Positions 46,183-54,815 of a stretch of 64,000 bases of DNA are shown piece after piece (positions within the stretch are counted from its first letter, which is position 1; each line of letters starts with the position of its first letter). The translations under genes were made by a program, and so were the position numbers. The notes under the pieces were generated by a model, which saw only the letters and a list, made by a program, of their open reading frames with translations, did not search any database and was not told where the DNA came from. The stretch is from positions 620,001 through 684,000 of the forward strand of contig JACYFD010000001.1 in NCBI GenBank assembly GCA_014803435.1. Reading direction: 5' to 3'. The DNA comes from Cellulosimicrobium terreum. GTDB taxonomy: Bacteria; Actinomycetota; Actinomycetes; Actinomycetales; Cellulomonadaceae.

Positions 46183-46486
46183 TGCGCTCCTCGATCCACT
46201 GTGCGTCGTTGTCACGTGCCCCACCGTGGCCGCTGCGGCGCGGGGGCGTGCGTCGCGGTCCATTGTCCACGGTCCGCCGGGTGCCAGGGTCGCCGTCCCA
46301 CGACAGCACGCAATTGATCCGATGAGATGGCGATGAATCTGGCCCGAAGGGCGAGACATCTCTTGACGAGGTGCCGCGATGTCCATCACGCTACGGATAC
46401 ACATCGGATGATTCTGGGTCCCGGCGTAGTCCGACGCCGCCACCGAGCGACCGCGGCACACTGGTGTGCCGCACTGGAGGCCACTG
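46183..46486. other. 304-bp divergent region between rnhA and the GH95 gene
   Basis: It contains a TTGACG (46363-46368) without a well-spaced -10 box, and a 20-base palindrome just before the GH95 ribosome-binding site. No coding gene or RNA gene was seen. Confidence 0.5.
46453..46472. promoter_or_regulatory. 20-bp palindrome before the GH95 ribosome-binding site
   Basis: GCGGCACAC-TG-GTGTGCCGC is perfect with a 2-base centre and ends three bases before GGAGG (46476-46480). It may be a repressor operator or an RNA hairpin controlling translation of the GH95 gene. Confidence 0.65.
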
Positions 46487-49400
46487 ATGTCCCCTGTCCG
46501 ACCCCCTGCGCGACGATCCGGCGCACGCCGCGTCGTCGCCCTGTCCACAGCCGGAGCGCTGGCGGTGCCGCTCGCGTTCCTGGCGAGCCCGGCGACCGGC
46601 GCCGGCACCGCGAGCACGACGCATGCGGCGACACCGACCGCCGTCCCCGCGGACGCCCCGACGATCCCGGGCGACCCCAGCACGATCTGGTTCGACGAGC
46701 CGCTGGACGCCGCGGCGTCGAACATCCAGCAGGAGTGGGAGCAGCGGGCGCTGCCCATCGGCAACGGTGCGATGGGGGCGACCGTCTTCGGCGGGGTCGA
46801 GCGCGAGCAGATCCAGCTCAACGAGAAGACCCTGTGGTCGGGCGGCCCCGGGTCGTCGGGCTACGACTTCGGGAACTGGACGAGCCCGCGCCCCGACGCG
46901 ATCCAGGGGGTCCGCGACCGGATCGACGCCGACGGGAGCGTGAGCCCCGAGTACGTCGCATCGGTGCTCGGCCAGCCCAAGACGGGCTTCGGCTCGTACC
47001 AGACCTACGGCCACCTGATCCTCGACATGGCGGACCAGGGCGGCACGCCCACGGACTACCGCCGTGCGCTCGACATCGGCGACGCCGTCGTCACGACGAG
47101 CTACGAGCTCGACGGGACGACCTTCACCCGCGAGTACTTCGCCAGCGCGGCCGACGACGTGGTCGTCGTCCGGCTCACGGCGGACGAGCCGGGAGCGATC
47201 GGCTTCGAGGCGCGGCTCGACCTGCCGTCGGGCCGGTCGGACGTCGCGCAGGCGGCGGCGGGCGGCCGCATCACGACGTCGGGCACGCTGAGCGACAACG
47301 GCCTGCGGTTCGCGTCGCAGGCGCAGGTCCTCACCGACGGCGGTACGCGGGCCGACGGCGCGGACGGCCGCGTCACCGTCGCGGGTGCCGACGCCGCGAC
47401 GATCGTCTTCTCCGCCGCGACGGACTACGAGGGCGAGTACCCGGCGTACCGCAGCGGCGTCGCGCCGCTCGAGGTCGTCGCGCCGCGCGTCGACGCGGCC
47501 AGCCAGAAGAGCGCCGACGACCTGCGCGCCGCGCACCTCGCGGACTACCACGAGCTCTACGAGCGCGTGCGGCTCGACCTCGGCGCCGAGCTGCCCGACG
47601 TCCCGACCGACGAGCTCCTCGCCGCGTACCGCGCCGGCACGACGCCACAGAACCAGCGCGCGCTCGAGGCGCTGTACTTCCAGTTCGGGCGCTACCTGCT
47701 CGTCTCCTCCTCGCGCGACGGATCGTTGCCCGCGAACCTGCAGGGCGTGTGGAACCGCGTGAACAACCCGCCGTGGGACGCCGACTACCACGTCAACATC
47801 AACCTGCAGATGAACTACTGGCCGGCGGAGACGACCAACCTCTCGGAGACGACCGCGCCGCTGTTCGACTACGTGGACTCGATGGTCGCGCCCGGCGAGG
47901 TCACCGCGAGCACGATGTACGACGCGGACGGCTGGGTCGTGGGCAACGAGACGAACCCCTACGGGTTCACGGGCCTGCACCAGTACCCGCAGTCGTTCTG
48001 GCAGCCCGACGCCGCCGCGTGGCTCGCGCAGCACTACTGGGAGCACTACCTGTTCACGGGCGACGAGGAGTTCCTCGCCGAGCGCGCGTACCCGATGCTC
48101 CGTTCGGTCAGCGAGTTCTGGTTCGACTTCCTCGTCGTCGACCCGCGCGACGGCTCGCTCGTCGTGAGCCCGAGCTACTCGCCCGAGCAGGGCGACTTCA
48201 CGGCGGGTGCGTCGATCTCGCAGCAGATCGTCACGCAGCACCTCGCGAACACCGCGGCCGCAGCGGAGGCGCTCGGCGAGACCGACGCCGCGTTCCTCGA
48301 CCAGCTCGCCGCGACGCGAGCCGACCTCGACCCGGGCCTGCGGGTCGGGTCGTGGGGCCAGCTCCAGGAGTGGAAGGAGGACCTCGACGAGCCGAACAAC
48401 ACCCACCGGCACGTGAGCCACCTGTGGGCGCTGTTCCCGGGCGGTGCGGTCTCCTCCGCGACCTCGCCGGAGCTCGCGGACGCCGCACGCGTGTCGCTCG
48501 ACGGTCGTGGCGACGGCGGCACCGGCTGGAGCAAGGCGTGGAAGGTCAACTTCTGGGCGCGACTGCTCGACGGCGACCGCGCCCACAAGCTCCTGCGCGA
48601 GCAGCTCACCGGCAGCACGCTCGACAACCTGTGGGACAACCACCCGCCGTTCCAGATCGACGGGAACTTCGGCGGCACGTCCGGCGTCGCCGAGATGCTC
48701 CTGCAGAGCCAGGACGGCGTGGTCTCCGTGCTCCCGGCCCTGCCGTCGGCGTGGGCCGAGGGGTCGTACACCGGTCTCGTCGCACGCGGCGGCACCGAGG
48801 TCGATGCCGCGTGGACCGGCGGCGCGGCGAGCGGGCTCACGCTCCACCCGTCGCGCGACGGCGACCTCACGGTGCGCAGCGCGCTGTTCGCGTCGGGCGC
48901 GTACACGCTGGTCGACGGCGACGGTGCGCCGGTCGAGCACACGCGTGACGGAGCCGAGGTGACGTTCACCGCGGCGGCGGGGGAGGCCTACTCGGCGTCC
49001 GCGCTCGCGACCGTGAGCGTGACGGCCCCCGCGAGCGCCACGACGGGGGACGTCGTCGACGTCACCGCGACGGTGGCTGCCGTGGGCGACGCGGCCGTCG
49101 AGGGCGGCGAGCTCGCGCTCGTGCTCCCGGACGTCGAGGACGGCCAGGCGGAGTGGACCTCCGAGCCCGCGAGCGTCGAGCTCGACACCGTCCCGGCGGG
49201 GGAGACGCGCGACGTCGGGTTCCGCGTCACCGTCGGTGCGGGCAGCGCGTCGGGGACCTCGGCCGTCGTCGCCCGCCTCACCGCGGGGGACGGGACGGTC
49301 GAGGGGCGGGCCGCGATCGCGGTCCGGCCGCCGTCACCGTGCCCGGCACCGCCGGCCGCCGGCACGCTCCTCGCGTGGGACCTCGGCGAGGACCCGCTGA

Positions 49401-50266
49401 CGGACGCGTCCGGGCACGGGCGCACCCCGCGCGTCGTCGGGTCGGGTGCCGTGCTCGCCGAGGGACCGACGGGCTCGGCCCAGACGCTCGGGCCGAGCAC
49501 GTACGCCGCGAGCGAGCCGTTCCAGCTCGGCTACCTCTACCAGGCGTCGTTCGCGGGCGAGTTCCGGATCGACGCCGGGCAGTCGTCGTACCGGCGCCTG
49601 TTCGACGCGCAGCCGGTCGGGCAGGACGCGGACGGCATCCTCGTCGACCTCACCCCGTCGAACAACGTCCGGGTCATCACGGCGGGCACCGGCACCACGA
49701 CCCCGGTCACGGTGCCGACGGGCCGGTGGTTCGAGCTCGTCGTGACGATCGCGGAGAACGGCGCCATCACGGTGCACGTGGACGGGGTCGCGAGCGCGGG
49801 GGGCACGGTCGGCGGCTACGACGCGATCAACGGGTGCCAGACGCGACCGTTCCACGTCGGCGCGAACCAGGGCGGCGGCGAGGTGCAGCGGGGCGCGGTG
49901 GACCGGGTCGCGGTGTTCGCCCGCGCGCTCACCGCGGACGAGGTCGCGACCTGGCAGGAGCTCGCGTTCGACGCGGACGAGCCCGGGCCGGCCGTGAGCG
50001 TCGAGGCGCAGACCCGGTGCCTCGCCGGTCGCGCCTACGTCGCGGTCCGGGCGACCAACGACGACGACGAGGCGCTCGACGTGACCCTCGCGACGCCGTA
50101 CGGGACGCGCACGGTCACGGCGGTCGAGCCGGGGGCGAACGCGTACCAGTCGTTCGCGGTCCGCTCGGCCACGGTCGACGCGGGCTCCGCCACGGTCACC
50201 GCCCAGGTGCCCGACGGCGGACCCGCCGCGGAGCAGGACGCCCCCTTCGAGGAGCGCAGCTGCTGA
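46487..50266 (+). CDS. Secreted GH95-family alpha-L-fucosidase/galactosidase, multidomain
   Basis: The product has 1259 residues, starting at ATG 46487 with GGAGG six bases upstream. A signal peptide (1 to about 45) is followed by GH95 (about 60-800). Catalytic residues align with the Bifidobacterium AfcA scheme: Asn437 and Asn439 (HVNINLQMNYW), Glu567 (SPSYSPEQG) and Asp725 (PPFQIDGNFG). Next come a NEW3/CARDB-like beta domain (about 840-945), a LamG/concanavalin-like domain (about 955-1160) and the Cys-bounded C-terminal module (about 1170-1259). It probably removes terminal alpha-1,2-L-fucose or alpha-L-galactose from plant or host glycans. Confidence 0.92.
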   Translation: MSPVRPPARRSGARRVVALSTAGALAVPLAFLASPATGAGTASTTHAATPTAVPADAPTIPGDPSTIWFDEPLDAAASNIQQEWEQRALPIGNGAMGATVFGGVEREQIQLNEKTLWSGGPGSSGYDFGNWTSPRPDAIQGVRDRIDADGSVSPEYVASVLGQPKTGFGSYQTYGHLILDMADQGGTPTDYRRALDIGDAVVTTSYELDGTTFTREYFASAADDVVVVRLTADEPGAIGFEARLDLPSGRSDVAQAAAGGRITTSGTLSDNGLRFASQAQVLTDGGTRADGADGRVTVAGADAATIVFSAATDYEGEYPAYRSGVAPLEVVAPRVDAASQKSADDLRAAHLADYHELYERVRLDLGAELPDVPTDELLAAYRAGTTPQNQRALEALYFQFGRYLLVSSSRDGSLPANLQGVWNRVNNPPWDADYHVNINLQMNYWPAETTNLSETTAPLFDYVDSMVAPGEVTASTMYDADGWVVGNETNPYGFTGLHQYPQSFWQPDAAAWLAQHYWEHYLFTGDEEFLAERAYPMLRSVSEFWFDFLVVDPRDGSLVVSPSYSPEQGDFTAGASISQQIVTQHLANTAAAAEALGETDAAFLDQLAATRADLDPGLRVGSWGQLQEWKEDLDEPNNTHRHVSHLWALFPGGAVSSATSPELADAARVSLDGRGDGGTGWSKAWKVNFWARLLDGDRAHKLLREQLTGSTLDNLWDNHPPFQIDGNFGGTSGVAEMLLQSQDGVVSVLPALPSAWAEGSYTGLVARGGTEVDAAWTGGAASGLTLHPSRDGDLTVRSALFASGAYTLVDGDGAPVEHTRDGAEVTFTAAAGEAYSASALATVSVTAPASATTGDVVDVTATVAAVGDAAVEGGELALVLPDVEDGQAEWTSEPASVELDTVPAGETRDVGFRVTVGAGSASGTSAVVARLTAGDGTVEGRAAIAVRPPSPCPAPPAAGTLLAWDLGEDPLTDASGHGRTPRVVGSGAVLAEGPTGSAQTLGPSTYAASEPFQLGYLYQASFAGEFRIDAGQSSYRRLFDAQPVGQDADGILVDLTPSNNVRVITAGTGTTTPVTVPTGRWFELVVTIAENGAITVHVDGVASAGGTVGGYDAINGCQTRPFHVGANQGGGEVQRGAVDRVAVFARALTADEVATWQELAFDADEPGPAVSVEAQTRCLAGRAYVAVRATNDDDEALDVTLATPYGTRTVTAVEPGANAYQSFAVRSATVDAGSATVTAQVPDGGPAAEQDAPFEERSC

Positions 50267-50285
50267 CCGCCTGATCCGCTGCCAT

Positions 50286-50330
50286 GACGCGTGTGCCCCG
50301 GGCCGTCCGACGACCCGGGGCACGCGCGTC
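50286..50330 (+). terminator. Terminator of the GH95 gene
   Basis: 17-base arms (50286-50302 and 50314-50330) pair with one mismatch, forming a strong GC hairpin 20 bases after the stop. Confidence 0.7.
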
Positions 50331-50371
50331 GTGGTGGGGGTCGCCTCAGGGGCGAACCGGGGGGATACCCC

Positions 50372-51106
50372 ATGGTGCGGCGCGTCCGCGTCACGGAGCC
50401 TGGACGCATGGTCGCGTGGGGGATGCAGCTGTGGGGACAGGTCGAGGCGTGGTTGCTGGCGCTCGTCGACTCCGTGTGGGCGCTGCCGACGCTCTTCGCG
50501 ACGACCGCCGCCGACGGGTTCTTCCCGCCGATCCCCGGCGAGACGGTCATCGTCATGCTCGCGGTCGGGGCGCAGGCGGGCGGCGGCCTGCCGTGGGGGA
50601 TCGTCCTGCTCGTCGCGGCCTGCGGTGCGTGGTGCGGCGACCAGCTCGCCTACGTGCTCGGCCGGGGGGTCGGGACGCGCACCCTGCCCGTCCTGCGTGG
50701 TCCGCGCGGTCAGCGCGCCGTCGGGTGGGCGACGCGGGCCCTGGACCGTCGCGGCGCGTCCGTCGTCCTCGCGGCACGGTTCGTCCCGGTCGGTCGCACG
50801 GCGGTGAACGTGACCGCGGGGGCCGTGGGGTTCTCGCGGCGGCGGTTCATGGCGCTCTCCGCCGTCGCGTCGGTGGTGTGGTCCGCGTACTCGGTCGCGG
50901 TCGGCACGCTCGCGGCGGCCTGGCTGGGTGACAGCCCGCTGCTGGCCGTGGCGGTGGGGGTCGTCGGGGGGATCCTCGTGGGCGTCGTCGTCGACGCGGT
51001 CGTCCGCCTCCGCGCCGCCCGCCAGGAGCGGAGCGCGGAGGCGGAGACCGCCGTGGCCGAGGAGCCGGCCGCCGAGCTGGTCCCGTGCCCGGGGCCCGCG
51101 AGGTAG
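50372..51106 (+). CDS. DedA-family membrane protein (SNARE-associated type)
   Basis: The product has about 244 residues; the start is ambiguous between ATG 50372 and ATG 50408 (GGAG nine bases upstream). It has several membrane helices. The re-entrant loop motifs of the family are present: FFPPIPGETVIVML (with the functional Pro-Gly-Glu) and ARFVPVGRTAVNVTAGAVGF (Arg residues). DedA proteins flip or recycle undecaprenyl phosphate or phospholipids and maintain membrane potential; which one here is not known. Confidence 0.9.
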   Translation: MVRRVRVTEPGRMVAWGMQLWGQVEAWLLALVDSVWALPTLFATTAADGFFPPIPGETVIVMLAVGAQAGGGLPWGIVLLVAACGAWCGDQLAYVLGRGVGTRTLPVLRGPRGQRAVGWATRALDRRGASVVLAARFVPVGRTAVNVTAGAVGFSRRRFMALSAVASVVWSAYSVAVGTLAAAWLGDSPLLAVAVGVVGGILVGVVVDAVVRLRAARQERSAEAETAVAEEPAAELVPCPGPAR

Positions 51107-51119
51107 GACCCCGGGTGGG

Positions 51120-51491
51120 TCAGGAGACGCCGAGCAGGTCGATGACGAAGATGAGCGTCTTGCCGGACAGACGGTGGCCGCCACCCGTCGGGCCGTAGGC
51201 GAGCTCCGGCGGGACGACGAGCTTGCGGCGCCCGCCGACCTTCATGCCGGGGATGCCCTGCTGCCAGCCGGCGATGAGGGAGCCGAGCGGGAAGTTGATC
51301 GACTGCCCGCGGTTCCACGACGCGTCGAACTCCTCGCCGGTCTCGTACTCCACGCCGAGGTAGTGCACGTCGACGGTCGAGCCGCGCGCGGCCTCCGGGC
51401 CGTCGCCCACGGTGATGTCCTCGACGACGAGCTCCGTCGGGGCGGGGCCCTCGGGCGCGTCGAGCTCGGGGCGTTCAGGTTGAGTGGTCAT
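51120..51491 (-). CDS. FKBP-type peptidyl-prolyl isomerase
   Basis: This 123-residue single-domain FKBP has the characteristic residues of the pocket: VDVHYLGVEYETGEEFDASW, INFPLGSLIAGWQQGIPGMK, GGRRKLVVPPELAYGPTG and LIFVIDLLGV. It has no signal peptide, so it is cytoplasmic and assists protein folding. Confidence 0.93.
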   Translation of the reverse strand: MTTQPERPELDAPEGPAPTELVVEDITVGDGPEAARGSTVDVHYLGVEYETGEEFDASWNRGQSINFPLGSLIAGWQQGIPGMKVGGRRKLVVPPELAYGPTGGGHRLSGKTLIFVIDLLGVS

Positions 51492-51596
51492 GCATCGATC
51501 CAACCACGCCCGACCGGACGACGTCGCACGGAAGTCCGCGTCCGCAGGTTCGGCGGTACGAAACACCGCGAGCCCGGAATTCGTCATCATGGAACC

Positions 51597-52703
51597 ATGC
51601 CCACCACCCCTGAACCGCCGTCCGTGCTGCCCGCGGACCGCTCGCCGTCGGCGCGGGAGGTCCGCCGGTGGCGGCAGTACCTGGCGGACGAGCGCGCGGA
51701 GGCGGCGACCTACCGGGACCTGGCCGGTCGTCGTACAGGGGAGGAGCGCGAGATCCTGCTCGCGCTCGCCGAGGCGGAGAAGCGCCACGAGCAGCACTGG
51801 CTGGACCTGCTGGGGGACGACGTCGGACGGCCGCTCCTCGGCGACTGGCGCACCCGGTCGCTCGGCCTGCTCGCGCGCCGGTTCGGCGGGGTGTTCGTCC
51901 TCGCGCTCGCGCAGCGGGCCGAGGCGCGCTCGTCGTACGACACCGACGCCGACGCGACCGCGACGATGGCGGCCGACGAGCGCATCCACGAGGAGGTCGT
52001 CCGCGGCCTCGCGACCCGGGGCCGTAACCGCATGTCCGGCACGTTCCGGGCCGCGGTCTTCGGCGCGAACGACGGTCTCGTGTCCAACCTCGCGCTCATC
52101 CTCGGCATCGGCGCGTCGGGCGCGTCGAACGCGACGGTGCTGCTGTCCGGCCTGGCCGGGCTGCTCGCCGGTGCGCTGTCGATGGGTGCGGGGGAGTACG
52201 TCTCGGTCCGGTCGCAGCGCGAGCTGCTCGACGCCTCGACGCCCAGCCCGCAGGCGTCGGCCGCGCTCCCCGACCTCGACGTCGACGCGAACGAGCTCGC
52301 CCTCGTGTACCGGGCGCGCGGCATGTCGGCGCCGGCGGCCGAGGAGCACGCCGCCGACGTGCTCGCGACGTACACGTCGCAGACGGTGATCGCCCCCGCA
52401 CCGGACCGCGACGAGTTCGAGACGCACGGCACGGCGCTCGGTGCTGCGGTCTCCTCGTTCTTCTTCTTCGCCTCCGGGGCGCTGATCCCCGTGCTGCCCT
52501 ACCTGCTCGGCCTCACGGGGCTCGGGGCCGTCGCGGTCGCCGCGGCGCTCGTGGGTGTGGCGCTCGCGGCGACCGGCGCGACGGTCGGCCTCCTGTCGGG
52601 CACGTCGCCCCTCACGCGTGCGCTGCGGCAGGTCGCGATCGGGTTCGGCGCTGCGGCGGCCACCTACGTCCTGGGTCTGGTGTTCGGCGCGACCGTCGGG
52701 TGA
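51597..52703 (+). CDS. Ferritin-like/VIT1 (CCC1) family iron or manganese transporter
   Basis: The product has 368 residues, from ATG 51597. The N-terminal half is a rubrerythrin-like four-helix domain with metal-binding Glu/His (RWRQYLADERAEAATYRDLA, EAEKRHEQHWLDLL, AADERIHEEV). The C-terminal half is the VIT1/CCC1 membrane domain (FGANDGLVSNLALILGIGAS, GALSMGAGEYVSVRSQREL, LPYLLGLTGLGAVAVAAALV). Such proteins couple metal sensing or oxidation to export of iron or manganese. Confidence 0.92.
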   Translation: MPTTPEPPSVLPADRSPSAREVRRWRQYLADERAEAATYRDLAGRRTGEEREILLALAEAEKRHEQHWLDLLGDDVGRPLLGDWRTRSLGLLARRFGGVFVLALAQRAEARSSYDTDADATATMAADERIHEEVVRGLATRGRNRMSGTFRAAVFGANDGLVSNLALILGIGASGASNATVLLSGLAGLLAGALSMGAGEYVSVRSQRELLDASTPSPQASAALPDLDVDANELALVYRARGMSAPAAEEHAADVLATYTSQTVIAPAPDRDEFETHGTALGAAVSSFFFFASGALIPVLPYLLGLTGLGAVAVAAALVGVALAATGATVGLLSGTSPLTRALRQVAIGFGAAAATYVLGLVFGATVG

Positions 52704-52731
52704 CGGGTCGCCCCGTCGCCCTGGTCGCCTG

Positions 52732-54114
52732 TCACGCCAGGGCGAAGATCACCCCGGCGATGGCGAAGGCCATGAGGCCGATCGCGGTCTCCATGACGGT
52801 CCAGGTCTTCAGCGTCGTCTTGACGTCCATGTCGAAGAACCGTCCGACGAGCCAGAACCCGGAGTCGTTCACGTGGCTGAGGACGACGGACCCGGCGGCC
52901 ACCGCGACGACGATCGCGGCGAGCTCGACGGCGCCGTAGGTCCCGGCCTCGACCGCCGGAGCGATCAGGCCCGCCGCGGTGGTGAGCGCGACCGTGGCGG
53001 AACCCTGCGCGACGCGCAGGATCGCGGCGATGAGGAACCCGGCGACGATCACGGGCAGCCCGAGGTCGCCGAGGACGTCGGCGAGCGCGTCGCCGATGCC
53101 GGTGGCGCGCAGCACGCCGCCGAACATGCCGCCGGCGCCGGTGATGAGGATGACGGAGCAGACCGGGCCGAGCGCCGAGTCGAGGGTCTTCTCGAGCGCG
53201 GTGCCGCTGACGCCACGACGTCGACCCAGCACCCACGCCGCGACGAGCACCGTGATGAGGAGCGCGACCGGTGTCGCGCCGACGGCGCGCATCGCCTGGA
53301 CGGCGGGGTTCTCCCGGTCCACGACCCCGGCGGCGCCCAGGGCGTCGAGACCGGTGTTCGCGAAGATCAGCACGAGCGGGAGCAGCAGGATGAGGACGAC
53401 CGTGCTGAACCGCGGCGGGTTCGCGATCTGGTCCTCGTCGGCCTTGCCGAGGATGGCAGGGATCGGCAGGTCGATGCGCCGCCCGACGTACCGGCTGAAG
53501 AGGTACACCGTGAGGTACCAGGTGGGGATCGCGACGACGAGCCCCAGGAGGATCACGATGCCGATGTTCGCGCCGAGGAGCTCGGTCGCTGCGACAGGGC
53601 CGGGGTGCGGCGGCACGAACACGTGCATGACGGAGAAGGCACCCGCGACGGGCAGGCCGTACAGCAGGAGCGACCCGCCCAGCTTGCGGCCCACGGAGAA
53701 GACGATCGGGAGCATGACGACGAGGCCGGCGTCGAAGAAGATGGGGAAGCCGAAGATCAGCGAGGCGACGCCGAGGGCGAGGGGCGCCCGCTTCTCCCCG
53801 AACTTCCCGATGAGGTAGTCCGCCATCACCTGCGCGCCGCCGCTCGTCTCGACGAGGCGCCCGAGCATGGCGCCGAGCGCGACGAGGAGCGCGACGGTCG
53901 CCAGCGTGGTGCCGAAGCTCACGGTCAGCACGTCGATGATCGAGCCGGTCGGGATGCCCGCGACGAGAGCCGTGACCAGGCTGACGAGGATCAGGGCGAG
54001 GAACGCGTGGAGCTTGAGCTTGATGATCAGGAAGAGCAGGACCGCGATGGCGCCCGCGGCGATCGCGAGCAGGGGTCCGGCGGTCAGGGTCTGGGTCCAG
54101 TCCTCGGGGGGCAT
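52732..54114 (-). CDS. gntP: Gluconate:H+ symporter, GntP family
   Basis: This 460-residue transporter has about 12 membrane helices. Recognisable regions are LKLHAFLALILVSLVTALVA, FGFPIFFDAGLVVMLPIVFS, VMHVFVPPHPGPVAATELLG and SHVNDSGFWLVGRFF, all typical of GntP. It imports D-gluconate, and the adjacent gluconokinase and GntR regulator support this. It is the second gene of the operon after gntK, 31 bases downstream. Confidence 0.93.
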   Translation of the reverse strand: MPPEDWTQTLTAGPLLAIAAGAIAVLLFLIIKLKLHAFLALILVSLVTALVAGIPTGSIIDVLTVSFGTTLATVALLVALGAMLGRLVETSGGAQVMADYLIGKFGEKRAPLALGVASLIFGFPIFFDAGLVVMLPIVFSVGRKLGGSLLLYGLPVAGAFSVMHVFVPPHPGPVAATELLGANIGIVILLGLVVAIPTWYLTVYLFSRYVGRRIDLPIPAILGKADEDQIANPPRFSTVVLILLLPLVLIFANTGLDALGAAGVVDRENPAVQAMRAVGATPVALLITVLVAAWVLGRRRGVSGTALEKTLDSALGPVCSVILITGAGGMFGGVLRATGIGDALADVLGDLGLPVIVAGFLIAAILRVAQGSATVALTTAAGLIAPAVEAGTYGAVELAAIVVAVAAGSVVLSHVNDSGFWLVGRFFDMDVKTTLKTWTVMETAIGLMAFAIAGVIFALA

Positions 54115-54145
54115 GGTGTCTCCGTCGACAGTCGTAGGGGGTGGC

Positions 54146-54709
54146 TCAGCGGGTGCGGGTCGAGCTCCGGAGCCGGGTCCGGTCCTCGATCTCGTCGGCG
54201 AGGTCCTCGGGCGTCGCCGAGATGTCGAGCGTGAAGCCGCGCTCGTCGTCGGCCAGCGGCTCGAGCGTCGCGAGCTGGGAGGGCAGGAGCGACGTCGGCA
54301 TGAAGTGCCCGCTGCGGTGCTCCATGCGCTCGGACAGGAGCTCGACGGTGCCGTCGAGATGGACGAAGCACACGGTCCCGTACGCGGACCGCAGCAGGTC
54401 GCGGTAGGAGCGCCGCAGGGCCGAGCAGGTGACGACGCCGGAGCGGCCGGCACGTGCCTCGTCGCTCAGCCAGTCGCGGATGGCCTCGAGCCAGGGCCAG
54501 CGGTCGTCGTCGGTGAGGGGGGTGCCGGCGCTCATCTTGTCGATGTTGGCCTGCGGGTGGAACTGGTCCGCCTCGGCGTACGTGGTGTGCAGGCGGTCGG
54601 CGAGCAGCGTCGCGACGGTGGTCTTGCCCGAGCCGGCTACGCCCATGACGACGAGGTGCTCGGGTGGCGCGTCGTGCGTGCTCTCGGTGGTCCTGACGTC
54701 TGTGTCCAT
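54146..54709 (-). CDS. gntK: Gluconokinase
   Basis: The product has 187 residues, from the ATG at 54709. The P-loop MGVAGSGKTTVATLLADRL and the family signature EADQFHPQANIDKMSAGTPL identify a GntK-type kinase, which makes 6-phosphogluconate for the pentose-phosphate or Entner-Doudoroff route. RSYRDLLR and RSGHFMPTSLLPSQLATLEP are also typical. The first 20 residues are not conserved. It is the first gene of the operon; two operators lie in the divergent region upstream. Confidence 0.95.
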   Translation of the reverse strand: MDTDVRTTESTHDAPPEHLVVMGVAGSGKTTVATLLADRLHTTYAEADQFHPQANIDKMSAGTPLTDDDRWPWLEAIRDWLSDEARAGRSGVVTCSALRRSYRDLLRSAYGTVCFVHLDGTVELLSERMEHRSGHFMPTSLLPSQLATLEPLADDERGFTLDISATPEDLADEIEDRTRLRSSTRTR

Positions 54710-54755
54710 GTCGGTCGACTTCCGTGTCGGGTGTCCGGGTGATCCACCATGACGC

Positions 54756-54770
54756 ATTGGTAGCACCATT
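54756..54770. promoter_or_regulatory. GntR/FCD operator, site 1
   Basis: ATTGGTAGCACCATT has the TGGT-N3-ACCA core of FadR-subfamily operators. It lies between the divergent gntK and gntR genes, 23 bases (centre to centre) from site 2. Confidence 0.65.
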
Positions 54771-54778
54771 GGCAAGCG

Positions 54779-54793
54779 ATTGATCACACCAAT
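54779..54793. promoter_or_regulatory. GntR/FCD operator, site 2
   Basis: ATTGATCACACCAAT has the same symmetry as site 1 and overlaps the -35 of the regulator gene, implying autorepression. Confidence 0.6.
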
Positions 54794-54808
54794 GTGCAGG
54801 ACTAGGCT
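54780..54808 (+). promoter_or_regulatory. Promoter of the gntR-like gene (leaderless)
   Basis: TTGATC (54780-54785), a 17-base spacer and TAGGCT (54803-54808), followed by seven bases and the ATG. Operator site 2 covers the -35. Confidence 0.55.
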
Positions 54809-54815
54809 CGCAGCC

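Noticed and set aside
46363-46397. Sigma-70 promoter for the GH95 gene using TTGACG
   Set aside because: The only TA-rich -10 candidate is 23 bases away, too far for a normal spacer; left as undetermined.
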